Shown here piece after piece: positions 20,201 through 27,888 of a stretch of DNA of 64,000 bases. Under the pieces are notes generated by a model. It did not search any database. It was not told where the DNA came from and saw only the letters and a program-made list of their open reading frames with translations. Source of the stretch: an uncultured Bacteroidota bacterium (GTDB lineage Bacteria > Bacteroidota > Bacteroidia > Flavobacteriales > Flavobacteriaceae); contig CACJNF010000001.1 in assembly GCA_902594745.1 (NCBI GenBank), forward strand, positions 186,001-250,000, in the 5' to 3' direction. The first letter of the stretch is position 1. Each line of letters begins with the position of its first letter. The translations under genes and the position numbers were made by a program.

Positions 20201-20554
20201 AGTTAAATTATTTGATATATTCTTTTCCTTAAGAATTATTTTATCATCTACAATTTCATAATTGATTTCATTATTAAAAATAATTTCTAATAAATTATCA
20301 ATTTTCTCATTAGTTACATCGACAGATATGACTTTATTAAAATCGTAAGCATCTAAAGAATAAATAAATTTATACTTTGAAATTGCTTCAATTTCATCTA
20401 TAACTTGAACCAAGTTTGAATTATTCATCTTCAAGGTGATATCTTGAGCAGAAGAGTAAATTATATTGGTTGAAATTAATGTGAGAATAATGAAAACAGA
20501 GTTCCTTAGTCTATCAATAAAAGATATACTATTTCTATTTTGATTGTTATTCAT
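17222..20554 (-). CDS. SusC/RagA-family TonB-dependent transporter with N-terminal STN domain
   Basis: STN domain (LVQVIDEIEAISKYKFIYSLDAYDFNKVISVDVTNEKIDNLLEIIF), carboxypeptidase-regulatory-like domain (VTGKITDSNGIPLPGASI), plug VLTGYGS...IRGISSI, SIEILKDASSLAIYGTRGAAGVILI. Confidence 0.96.
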   Translation of the reverse strand: MNNNQNRNSISFIDRLRNSVFIILTLISTNIIYSSAQDITLKMNNSNLVQVIDEIEAISKYKFIYSLDAYDFNKVISVDVTNEKIDNLLEIIFNNEINYEIVDDKIILKEKNISNNLTVDIIQATVTGKITDSNGIPLPGASILESGTSNGTTSDFDGNFSLDISDEDAILVISYIGFTSQTISVSNSDNIQVSLVASRSALDEVVLTGYGSTLKRELVSSISQVSGDELTNQPASNVSNILQGKAAGVSVISNNGEPGSRATISIRGISSISGNNGPLYVIDDVIVGTDFDLNNINVNDIQSIEILKDASSLAIYGTRGAAGVILIQTKSGLSTPEGSVEVSLNHYTSFDEVKAMPELGDVALWKEYWSEGLSLIPGEDGYGANDPNYVFPYDDRWDTDWNSAILRDGHINNTDLNISGNSEKTNYFVSISRFDQKGVVKGSGLLRNGLRLNLDTKVNDKLRTGIRFSLVDRKQENQKLNWSNVYYQTIPYWQIYEADGKTYTGVNPISGIPQRNPVADVTDRIDHSFITNLNSNAYIEYDLIPGLTLKSSLGINMGWNKNNYYLPTYIPPRSVANSGGIARVRHNQNRNYLFENTATYSFEDGDHSLKILAGYTRQKTTSTMTMATGEGYPNDVLTFNNLSLGADPESNLIGSNYGQRTYTSILSRINYGYMDRYFLTLVARRDGSSVFETGNKYATFPSIGAAWIVSEEDFMQNQDVISNLKLRASYGIVGEQGVPPYNSFARYSDFPMFLNDGRLNTVLLSSIPSQGLEWEKTYQSDIGLEIGFANNRYSLEFDYYEKRTEDLLLEKPLPYTAGNTRLENVGEIENKGFELSISSVNIDKTDFVWSTSISLSQNKSELISLGEGQDYITLDDVVHPSNGNPIRLTPGYPIPSFWGANNLGTYKTRNEIDTDGRFGRSFLGGPRLEDQNGDGTWNDLDYVYQGSPEPDLFGGIRNVFSYKKWTLDTFAHFSIGNTMFNGSVAESYYARGAYLNLLPELKDRWTEENNMSDIPRAGTAFGTYVTTNETSFQDASFFRLKNVTLTYDIDNPPFVRDASIYLSAQNLLLISDYKWGDPEVSQYGNQLNRGVSDSSYPYSSSVSLGLNIKF

Positions 20555-20577
20555 ATAATTGGGTTTTTAATTTAGTT

Positions 20578-21732
20578 TTAGTTTATGATTATTTTATTGT
20601 TAAATATTTGAAAATCAATATTATATATTTTATTAAAGTAGCCTAAAACCTCTTCAATCGTTTCTTCTTCAACATTTATACTTGCATTAAATAATTGATT
20701 CGATATTTCACTATTATTAATGATTGTTATGTTATAAAGTCTTTGCAGCTTTTGAATAATCTGCTCAAAAGTTTCATTTCTAAATATTACATCTCCATCA
20801 ACCCAAGAAGTATATATCTTTGAGTTAACCTTTGATTTTGTAATTTTAAATATCTCTTTATCAATAGAGGCTTTATATCCAGGTGAAAGCATGTTTATAT
20901 CGGTGGAGTTATCATTAGATATTCCAAGAGATCCTTCAACTAAAACTATATCTGAAGAGAAATCTTCTGAAAAGTTTTTAAAATTAAATTTGGTGCCATA
21001 AACAGAGGCTACAATTTGATTTGAACGAACTTCAAAGATTGAATTGGCAGCTTTTTTAACATTAAAAAATGCTTCACCTTCAATATATACAGATCTAGTT
21101 TGATTTGGTAAAAATGAAATTGGGTATTTCATTATAGTACCTGAATTTAGGTAAACATCAGTACCATCAGATAATTTTAGATTAAACCTTTTGCCATATG
21201 GAACATTTATAGTGTGAACCTCAACTTTTTCAGTTTCAACTACTATATTTTCCTCATATACAATGCGATTGGATTCCTTGAAAGAATTCTTAGATATTTG
21301 AATAGAATCTATTTTCTCAATTAGAAAAATTTCACCTTTTTCATTTTCAATAAAAATTTCATCTTCGTCTGGAATTATTACCTCAGCAGTTTCTGTTGAA
21401 TTAATTTGATTTAAGGTGTAAAGATGGCTTAAATAAAAAACCACTACAAAAACCGCAGCATATTTTAGTGATTTAATAAAATATTTTTTTCTCTTTTCTC
21501 TTTTTTGATCTTTCTTAATTTTATTTTTAATAATATCTATTATTTCGTCTTTATCCATTCTATTCATAACGTAAATTGAAAAAAAATTAATTTTTATGTA
21601 GAGCTTAAATAAACTGAGATTCTTAGAATCTTTTAAGTAGGTCAATAATAATTTTAAGTCTTCTGTTTTAGTATTTTGATTTATATACTTAATAATTAAA
21701 TTCTCAAAATTCTTATCTATTTTTAAACTCAT
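20578..21732 (-). CDS. FecR-family anti-sigma factor
   Basis: One TM segment (YAAVFVVVFYLSHLY), VPYGKRFNLKLSDGTDVYLNSGTIMKYPISF, IEGEAFFNVKK, C-terminal STN-like ending. Confidence 0.93.
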   Translation of the reverse strand: MSLKIDKNFENLIIKYINQNTKTEDLKLLLTYLKDSKNLSLFKLYIKINFFSIYVMNRMDKDEIIDIIKNKIKKDQKREKRKKYFIKSLKYAAVFVVVFYLSHLYTLNQINSTETAEVIIPDEDEIFIENEKGEIFLIEKIDSIQISKNSFKESNRIVYEENIVVETEKVEVHTINVPYGKRFNLKLSDGTDVYLNSGTIMKYPISFLPNQTRSVYIEGEAFFNVKKAANSIFEVRSNQIVASVYGTKFNFKNFSEDFSSDIVLVEGSLGISNDNSTDINMLSPGYKASIDKEIFKITKSKVNSKIYTSWVDGDVIFRNETFEQIIQKLQRLYNITIINNSEISNQLFNASINVEEETIEEVLGYFNKIYNIDFQIFNNKIIIN

Positions 21733-21765
21733 TAATATATATACATATCAAAAAAGACAAACCCC
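21733..21765 (-). promoter_or_regulatory. Candidate ECF-type promoter of the fecR-susCD-sulfatase operon
   Basis: Minus strand GGGTT (21760-21764) - N15 - GTATAT (21739-21744) - N6 - ATG; same geometry upstream of sulfatase 10. Confidence 0.55.
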
Positions 21766-21795
21766 TAAAATTTTTATTAAATTGTTTAATATATT

Positions 21796-22326
21796 TTGAA
21801 AATAAATACTAAAAATTTAGTTCAATTACTTAAAAAAGCTGATGAAGATGCTTTTTCATACTTAGTTGATAAGTATCATAAAAGACTATTTGCATATGCT
21901 ATAAGTTTATCTGGCGACTATTCAATGGCAAAAGATATAGTTCAAGAAGTATTTATTAAAACATATGAATTTCGAAAGAAATTAGACCCTAATTATTCTA
22001 TTGACGGTTTTTTATATAGGTCTGTATATAATCAGTTTATTAACTCATACCATAAAAATAAATCACTATTGAAAATCCATGATGAATATGTTAAATATTT
22101 AAATCAAATTATTAATGAATCCTCTGAATCAGACTTTGATATATTAATTAAATTAATTGATAAATCCATAAATAAACTACCTAAAAAGTGTAAAGAGATT
22201 TTTAAATTAAGTAAAACCGAGGGGCTAACAAATCATGAAATTGCAACTTTATTAAATATTTCAGTAAAAACAGTTGAAGCTCAAATTACAATTGCTTTTA
22301 AAAAAATTAAAGCAGATATTGCTTAA
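21796..22326 (+). CDS. RNA polymerase ECF-type sigma factor
   Basis: LLKKADEDAFSYLVDKYHKRLFAYAISLSGDYSMAKDIVQEVFIK; C-terminal HTH LTNHEIATLLNISVKTVEAQI; TTG start. Confidence 0.93.
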   Translation: MKINTKNLVQLLKKADEDAFSYLVDKYHKRLFAYAISLSGDYSMAKDIVQEVFIKTYEFRKKLDPNYSIDGFLYRSVYNQFINSYHKNKSLLKIHDEYVKYLNQIINESSESDFDILIKLIDKSINKLPKKCKEIFKLSKTEGLTNHEIATLLNISVKTVEAQITIAFKKIKADIA

Positions 22327-23700
22327 TTAGTAGTTACAGCAATCTAAAGGTGAAAGAATAATACCTGGTTCTCTGTTCAAAAATTTATTATCAGTAATTT
22401 TAATTTTACTAAAAAGTTTTTCTTTTATCAAGAGTTGATCTTTAGTTAAATTTTCATCTAAAAGTGGTTGTTTCTCATAAATATCATTTTCAATATCAAA
22501 AAAACTTCCATCTTCATAAAGTTTATATTTAACAGTTTGAGAAAAATAGTTTTTATCTCGGTTTTGACCCCATAATGGGTTATAAAATATTGATACTATT
22601 TCTCTATCATTAATAATATTATCTGAAAAGATATCCATCATACTTGTACCATCACTTTCATCAGGAACTCCTAGAATATCTGAAAATGTTGAATAGAAGT
22701 CAGCAAAAGTTATTAAATCTGAATTAGTTGAATTATTTTTAATTTTTGATGGCCAACTTACTACCATAGGAACATTAACCCCTGTTTTATTTGTTAGACC
22801 TTTACCACCTGGAATAATATCATTAATAGTATTTGATGTTATTTGTCTAGGAGTTCCATTATCACCAACAAAGATTAGTAGTGTGTTTTCAAAAATACCT
22901 TGTTGTTTTAGTTCATTTATAATTTTTCCAACGATTTTATCCATATAATTCACCATATCAATAAAATATCTAGTATCTGGAGTTGATCTGGTTTCTAAAG
23001 ATGACCATTCTGGTGAATCTGGAGTAGGAACAAAAGGATCATGAACAAGTAACATTGGATAATAAATAAAGAAAGGATTGTCCTTATTTCTTTTAATAAA
23101 TTCAACAGCATAATCAGATACAATATCAGGTCCATATGAGTTTTCATTTCTAGGTAAAAAATTACCATTTTGCTCTATAAGAGGATTAGCGAACCTCTCT
23201 CCATATTGCTTTGGTTTAGTTAATTGCCATAGAGAATATTCATCAAAACCAAATTCATAAGGTCTAGTATTATCCTTAGCAACTTCTCTATCAACATCGC
23301 CAATTCTTAAACCATTTAATTGCCATTTCCCAACAATAGCTGTTTTATAACCATTCTCTTTAAATAGGTTACCAAAAGTTTTCTGGTTAGAATTTAAATA
23401 AGTAAAATGATCATAATTCCTAAAATTGTATTTACCTGTCATTATTTTTACCCTTGAAGGTGTACATAGGGGCTGAGATAATGCGTTTGTAAAGTTTATT
23501 CCATTTAAGGCTAATGAATCTAGAAATGGAGTATTATATGATGTACTACCGTTAATACTCAGACCTTCATGGCCAATGTCATCTGCCATTATTAAAATAA
23601 CATTTGGCATTTGATTTTCATGATCAATCGATTGACATGAAATAAAAAAAGTAAAAAATAAAAGTGGGATTATATGGCTAAAAAATTTCGTGTTTATCAT
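22327..23700 (-). CDS. Sulfatase 10 (S1 superfamily lipoprotein), separate from the main array
   Basis: Lipobox FISC; MADDIGHEGLSINGS; CTPSR; AIVGKWQLNG; VGDNGTPR. Confidence 0.92.
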   Translation of the reverse strand: MINTKFFSHIIPLLFFTFFISCQSIDHENQMPNVILIMADDIGHEGLSINGSTSYNTPFLDSLALNGINFTNALSQPLCTPSRVKIMTGKYNFRNYDHFTYLNSNQKTFGNLFKENGYKTAIVGKWQLNGLRIGDVDREVAKDNTRPYEFGFDEYSLWQLTKPKQYGERFANPLIEQNGNFLPRNENSYGPDIVSDYAVEFIKRNKDNPFFIYYPMLLVHDPFVPTPDSPEWSSLETRSTPDTRYFIDMVNYMDKIVGKIINELKQQGIFENTLLIFVGDNGTPRQITSNTINDIIPGGKGLTNKTGVNVPMVVSWPSKIKNNSTNSDLITFADFYSTFSDILGVPDESDGTSMMDIFSDNIINDREIVSIFYNPLWGQNRDKNYFSQTVKYKLYEDGSFFDIENDIYEKQPLLDENLTKDQLLIKEKLFSKIKITDNKFLNREPGIILSPLDCCNY

Positions 23701-23732
23701 TACTTAATATACAAGAATCAAAACAAGAACCC
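23701..23732 (-). promoter_or_regulatory. Candidate ECF-type promoter of sulfatase 10
   Basis: Minus strand GGGTT (23728-23732) - N15 - GTATAT (23707-23712) - N6 - ATG; matches fecR upstream element. Confidence 0.55.
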
Positions 23733-23756
23733 TTAATTTTAAATAATTAAAAATAG

Positions 23757-23830
23757 TGATCGCGATAGGATTCGAACCTATGACCGTCTGCTTAGAAGGC
23801 AGATGCTCTATCCAGCTGAGCTACGCGACC
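23757..23830 (-). tRNA. tRNA-Arg(TCT)
   Basis: GGTCGCGTAGCTCAGCTGGATAGAGCATCTGCCTTCTAAGCAGACGGTCATAGGTTCGAATCCTATCGCGATC; 7-bp acceptor stem, anticodon TCT. Confidence 0.96.
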
Positions 23831-23836
23831 AGTATG

Positions 23837-23920
23837 CGGAGAGACTGGGATTCGAACCCAGGCAACGTTTACACGTTGACAGATTAGCAATCTGCTCCAT
23901 TACCACTCTGGCACCTCTCC
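23837..23920 (-). tRNA. tRNA-Ser(GCT)
   Basis: GGAGAGGTGCCAGAGTGGTAATGGAGCAGATTGCTAATCTGT...GGGTTCGAATCCCAGTCTCTCCG; long variable arm, anticodon GCT. Confidence 0.95.
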
Positions 23921-23968
23921 AAAAAGATTTACAAATTTAGCTAAAAAAATGACCTGAGAAAGAATAAT

Positions 23969-25201
23969 TTATTCTTGTTGATCTAATAAATTTCTCATTT
24001 CAACATAACCAGGATTATCACCTAAGGTACCATAAATGTTCATTAAAGTTCTAATTGCCTCAACGTTATTATTTATGGCAATTAAATCTTTTAAAATTGG
24101 AACACATTGTTTGTACAAATCTTCCCTAACCTTTTTAAGTTCGTCATATCTTAGATTGTCAGCACGTGATGTTCCTAAGTTGTTCATCTCATTGACTATT
24201 TCCTGTTCTCCATCAAGAATGAGAGCTACAAGATTAAGATAGCTATTCTCATTACTAGGATCTAATTCAATGGATTTTTCGTAGTAAGAAACTGCATCCT
24301 CCTTTTCACCTAATTCACCACTTACAACACCTAGATTATAATACAATACAGGGTTATTAGGCTCTTTTTCAATAGCTTCTGACATAGCTAATTTAAATGC
24401 CTCTTTATTGTCTAATTCAAAATATATATTTGCAGCAGTGATTATAAGTCCCACGTCATCAGGGTTTGATGCTCTGGCAGTTTCGATAGCAGCTAGAGCT
24501 TTATCATTTTGACCTAACTCTTTATATATTAATGCAATATTTTTAACGATTTCTGGAAGTCTAGATTCAGTTTCTTCCTCTCTTGGGTTTGAATAATCTT
24601 TGGATTTTTTTAATAAGTTAAATTCAGTTTCAGAATTTATTTCAATTTCATTTCCTGATGCTACCTCAGTAATGTAAAATTTAGTTTCAATCCCTTCATA
24701 TTTAATCTCACTTAATAACAGATAATACTCAAGTGCAAGATCATAATCCATAGAATTTACTGCAGATGAGGCAGCATAATATAGGTATTGCTGGTTGATA
24801 TCAGGGTTTATATCGTATACCATTTTAAGTTTTTTTGCAGCTTCAGAAAAGTTTTCAGTCTCATTATCACCAACAGCACTAGTAATAATAGCAGTTTCAA
24901 GTTTAGATAACTCTGGACTTAGGATTTGGTTACTAATTCCCATATTTCTAGACATATCAAATGCTTTAATAGCTAGACTAAAATCCTCCATGGAAGTATG
25001 AATTTTTCCATAAAGAAGCATAACCTGAGATTTAATTTTGTCATCACTAGAATCAAAAAGACTTTTTGAAGAATCTAATAAGTCTAAAGCTGAGGAATAT
25101 TCACCAGATGTATAAAATTTATTAGCATTTCTTAATTCCCTTTTTTGAGCATATGAAAATGAAACAAAAAGGAGTAGTACATATATTATTAGTTTTTTCA
25201 T
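23969..25201 (-). CDS. Exported tetratricopeptide-repeat protein
   Basis: Signal peptide MKKLIIYVLLLFVSFSYAQ; TPR-like repeats (PVLYYNLGVVSGELGEKEDAVSYYEKSIELDPSNENSYLNL). Confidence 0.85.
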   Translation of the reverse strand: MKKLIIYVLLLFVSFSYAQKRELRNANKFYTSGEYSSALDLLDSSKSLFDSSDDKIKSQVMLLYGKIHTSMEDFSLAIKAFDMSRNMGISNQILSPELSKLETAIITSAVGDNETENFSEAAKKLKMVYDINPDINQQYLYYAASSAVNSMDYDLALEYYLLLSEIKYEGIETKFYITEVASGNEIEINSETEFNLLKKSKDYSNPREEETESRLPEIVKNIALIYKELGQNDKALAAIETARASNPDDVGLIITAANIYFELDNKEAFKLAMSEAIEKEPNNPVLYYNLGVVSGELGEKEDAVSYYEKSIELDPSNENSYLNLVALILDGEQEIVNEMNNLGTSRADNLRYDELKKVREDLYKQCVPILKDLIAINNNVEAIRTLMNIYGTLGDNPGYVEMRNLLDQQE

Positions 25202-25211
25202 AATTTATAAT

Positions 25212-27701
25212 TTATTTAACTGTATCTCCAGTAAATTCGATATCGCCTAGGTCTTCTATTTCTTCCTCATCTTTCATGACCTTAGCTACTGCTGCGATAC
25301 TATCCCCTTCTTTGATACTTATCACTTTTACACCTTGAGTAGCTCTACCCATTACTCTTAAATCTTCTACTTGCATTCTTATAGCAATACCAGACTTATT
25401 TATAATCATCAAATCATCGTTGTCAGAGACACTTTTTAAAGTTACTAATTTACCAGTTTTTTCAGTAATAGATATTGTTTTAACACCTTTACCACCTCTA
25501 TTGGTAAGTCGATAATCCTCGAGAGAGGATCTTTTACCATATCCATTTTCAGATACTACAAGAATGTTTGCATCCATGTCATTAACAGATATCATTCCAA
25601 CAACTTCATCTTTATTGTCTTTCAACCTAATACCTCTAACACCAGAAGCATTCCTACCCATAGGTCTTGTTTTATTTTCCTCAAATCTAATAGCCTTACC
25701 AGATTTTACTGCTAGCATTATTTGACTGTTCCCATTTGTTAATTTTGCTTCTAATAATTCATCGCCATCTTTTACAGTTATTGCGTTGATACCATTAGAT
25801 CTAGGTCTAGAATATTGTTCAAGGGAAGTTTTCTTTACCTGTCCCATCTTTGTAGCCATGATAACATAATTACCATTTACATAATCTTCATCTTTTAAGT
25901 CTTGTGTACATATAAACGCTTTAACTTTATCATCTTGCTCAATGTTTATTAAGTTTTGAATTGCTCTACCTTTAGAATTTTTTGAACCCTCAGGAATTTC
26001 ATAGACTCTCATCCAAAAGCACTTACCTTTTTGAGTAAAGAATAACATGTATTGATGATTTGTACCAACGAATAAATCTTCAAGGAAGTCCTCGTCTCTG
26101 GTTTTTGATGCCTTTTGACCAACTCCACCTCTATTTTGAGTCTTGTATTCAGTTAATGGTGTCCTTTTAATATATCCAGCATGTGAAATAGTAATAACAA
26201 CCTTTTCATTTGGAATAATATCCTCTACCCTGAAATCACCTCCAGCATATTCAATTACAGATCTTCTTTCATCACCGTACTTTTCTTTAATTTCAGATAA
26301 CTCTTCCTTAATTAAACTCATTCTCATGGGCTTACTATCAAGTAATTCTTTGTAGCCTTTGATAGTTTTTTGAAGATCATCATACTCTTCTCTCAACTTA
26401 CTTTGTTCAAGTCCAGTAAGTTGACGTAACCTCATCTCAATAATTGCTTTTGCTTGAGTTTCAGAAAGTTTATATTTTTTTTCTAATTTCAGTCTAGCTT
26501 CTTCTGCATTTGATGATTTTTTGATTAAGGTTATCACATCATCAATATTATCACTAGCTATAATAAGACCTTCTAGGATATGAGCTCTTTGCTCAGCTTT
26601 TTTAAGTTCATAAGTTGTCCTTTTTACAACGACATCATGTCTGTGATCTACAAAATGATGGATTAAATCCTTAAGATTCAGCAGCTGAGGTCTTCCATCA
26701 ACTAATGCAACATTATTTACACTAAAGGATGATTGTAAAGGAGTGAATTTATATAATTTGTTTAGAACTATGTTTGGGATAGCATCCCTCTTTAAGACAT
26801 ATACTATTCGCATTCCCTTTCTATCTGATTCATCTCTAATAGTTGAAATACCCTCGATTTTTCCATCGTTTATTAATTCAGCAGTTTTTCTTATCATATC
26901 TGCTTTATTGACTAAATAAGGAATCTCGGATACAATTATACACTCTCTATCATTTACATTCTCGATTACAGCCTTACCTCTCATGACTACTCTACCTTTT
27001 CCTGTATGAAAAGCTTCTTTTACTCCATCATAGCCATAAATAGTACCACCAGTGGGAAAATCTGGTGCCTTTACATACTGAATTAATTCATCAATTGTTA
27101 TATCATTATTATCTATGTACTGAATAATACCATCAATAACTTCAGATAAATTATGAGGCGGCATATTTGTAGCCATTCCAACGGCTATACCTGAAGCACC
27201 ATTTATTAACAAAGCCGGAACTCTAGTTGGCAGAACTGTAGGTTCCATAATTGTATCATCAAAATTTAATTGAAAGTCTACAGTTTCTTTATCAATATCT
27301 GAGAGAAGGTCTTCAGATATTTTTTGCATTCTTGCCTCAGTATACCTCATCGCTGCAGGACTATCTCCATCTACGGAGCCAAAGTTACCTTGACCATCAA
27401 CTAAAATATATCTTAAACTCCACTCTTGAGCCATTCGAACCATAGTATCATAGACAGAACTATCTCCGTGTGGATGATATTTACCCATAACATCTCCAAC
27501 TATTCTTGCAGATTTTTTATAAGATGATGAGGACCTTACACCCATTTCGTTCATTCCAAAAAGAACTCTTCTGTGAACTGGTTTTAAACCATCTCTCACA
27601 TCAGGTAAAGCCCTAGAGACAATAACCGACATCGAATAGTCGATGTAGGCTGACTTCATTTCATCTTCAATTTTTATAGGGATAAGTTTTTCTTTTTCCA
27701 T
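25212..27701 (-). CDS. gyrA: DNA gyrase subunit A
   Basis: [66 protein letters not shown]; beta-pinwheel CTD. Confidence 0.98.
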   Translation of the reverse strand: MEKEKLIPIKIEDEMKSAYIDYSMSVIVSRALPDVRDGLKPVHRRVLFGMNEMGVRSSSSYKKSARIVGDVMGKYHPHGDSSVYDTMVRMAQEWSLRYILVDGQGNFGSVDGDSPAAMRYTEARMQKISEDLLSDIDKETVDFQLNFDDTIMEPTVLPTRVPALLINGASGIAVGMATNMPPHNLSEVIDGIIQYIDNNDITIDELIQYVKAPDFPTGGTIYGYDGVKEAFHTGKGRVVMRGKAVIENVNDRECIIVSEIPYLVNKADMIRKTAELINDGKIEGISTIRDESDRKGMRIVYVLKRDAIPNIVLNKLYKFTPLQSSFSVNNVALVDGRPQLLNLKDLIHHFVDHRHDVVVKRTTYELKKAEQRAHILEGLIIASDNIDDVITLIKKSSNAEEARLKLEKKYKLSETQAKAIIEMRLRQLTGLEQSKLREEYDDLQKTIKGYKELLDSKPMRMSLIKEELSEIKEKYGDERRSVIEYAGGDFRVEDIIPNEKVVITISHAGYIKRTPLTEYKTQNRGGVGQKASKTRDEDFLEDLFVGTNHQYMLFFTQKGKCFWMRVYEIPEGSKNSKGRAIQNLINIEQDDKVKAFICTQDLKDEDYVNGNYVIMATKMGQVKKTSLEQYSRPRSNGINAITVKDGDELLEAKLTNGNSQIMLAVKSGKAIRFEENKTRPMGRNASGVRGIRLKDNKDEVVGMISVNDMDANILVVSENGYGKRSSLEDYRLTNRGGKGVKTISITEKTGKLVTLKSVSDNDDLMIINKSGIAIRMQVEDLRVMGRATQGVKVISIKEGDSIAAVAKVMKDEEEIEDLGDIEFTGDTVK

Positions 27702-27837
27702 AGGCTAGAATATTATTGCTAAAATAAATAAATGAGTACTATTTTGTTCAAATTATATGAGATAAAAAAGGATTATTTATTAACATTATTAATTGAAAAG
27801 TTTTATCTCAAAATAAGCAATTAGTATAAGTATTTTC

Positions 27838-27868
27838 TTTGTTAATTTATATTAATGGCATATTTTAG
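27838..27868 (+). promoter_or_regulatory. Candidate Bacteroidota sigma-70 promoter upstream of clpC
   Basis: TTTG (27838-27841) - N19 - TATTTTAG (27861-27868), near consensus TTTG-N19-TAnnTTTG. Confidence 0.35.
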
Positions 27869-27888
27869 TCCACAAATAATTTTAAACA

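Noticed and set aside
23757-23920. CRISPR or repeat array near the tRNA pair
   Set aside because: Only the two tRNAs are present; no direct repeat array seen here or elsewhere in the window.
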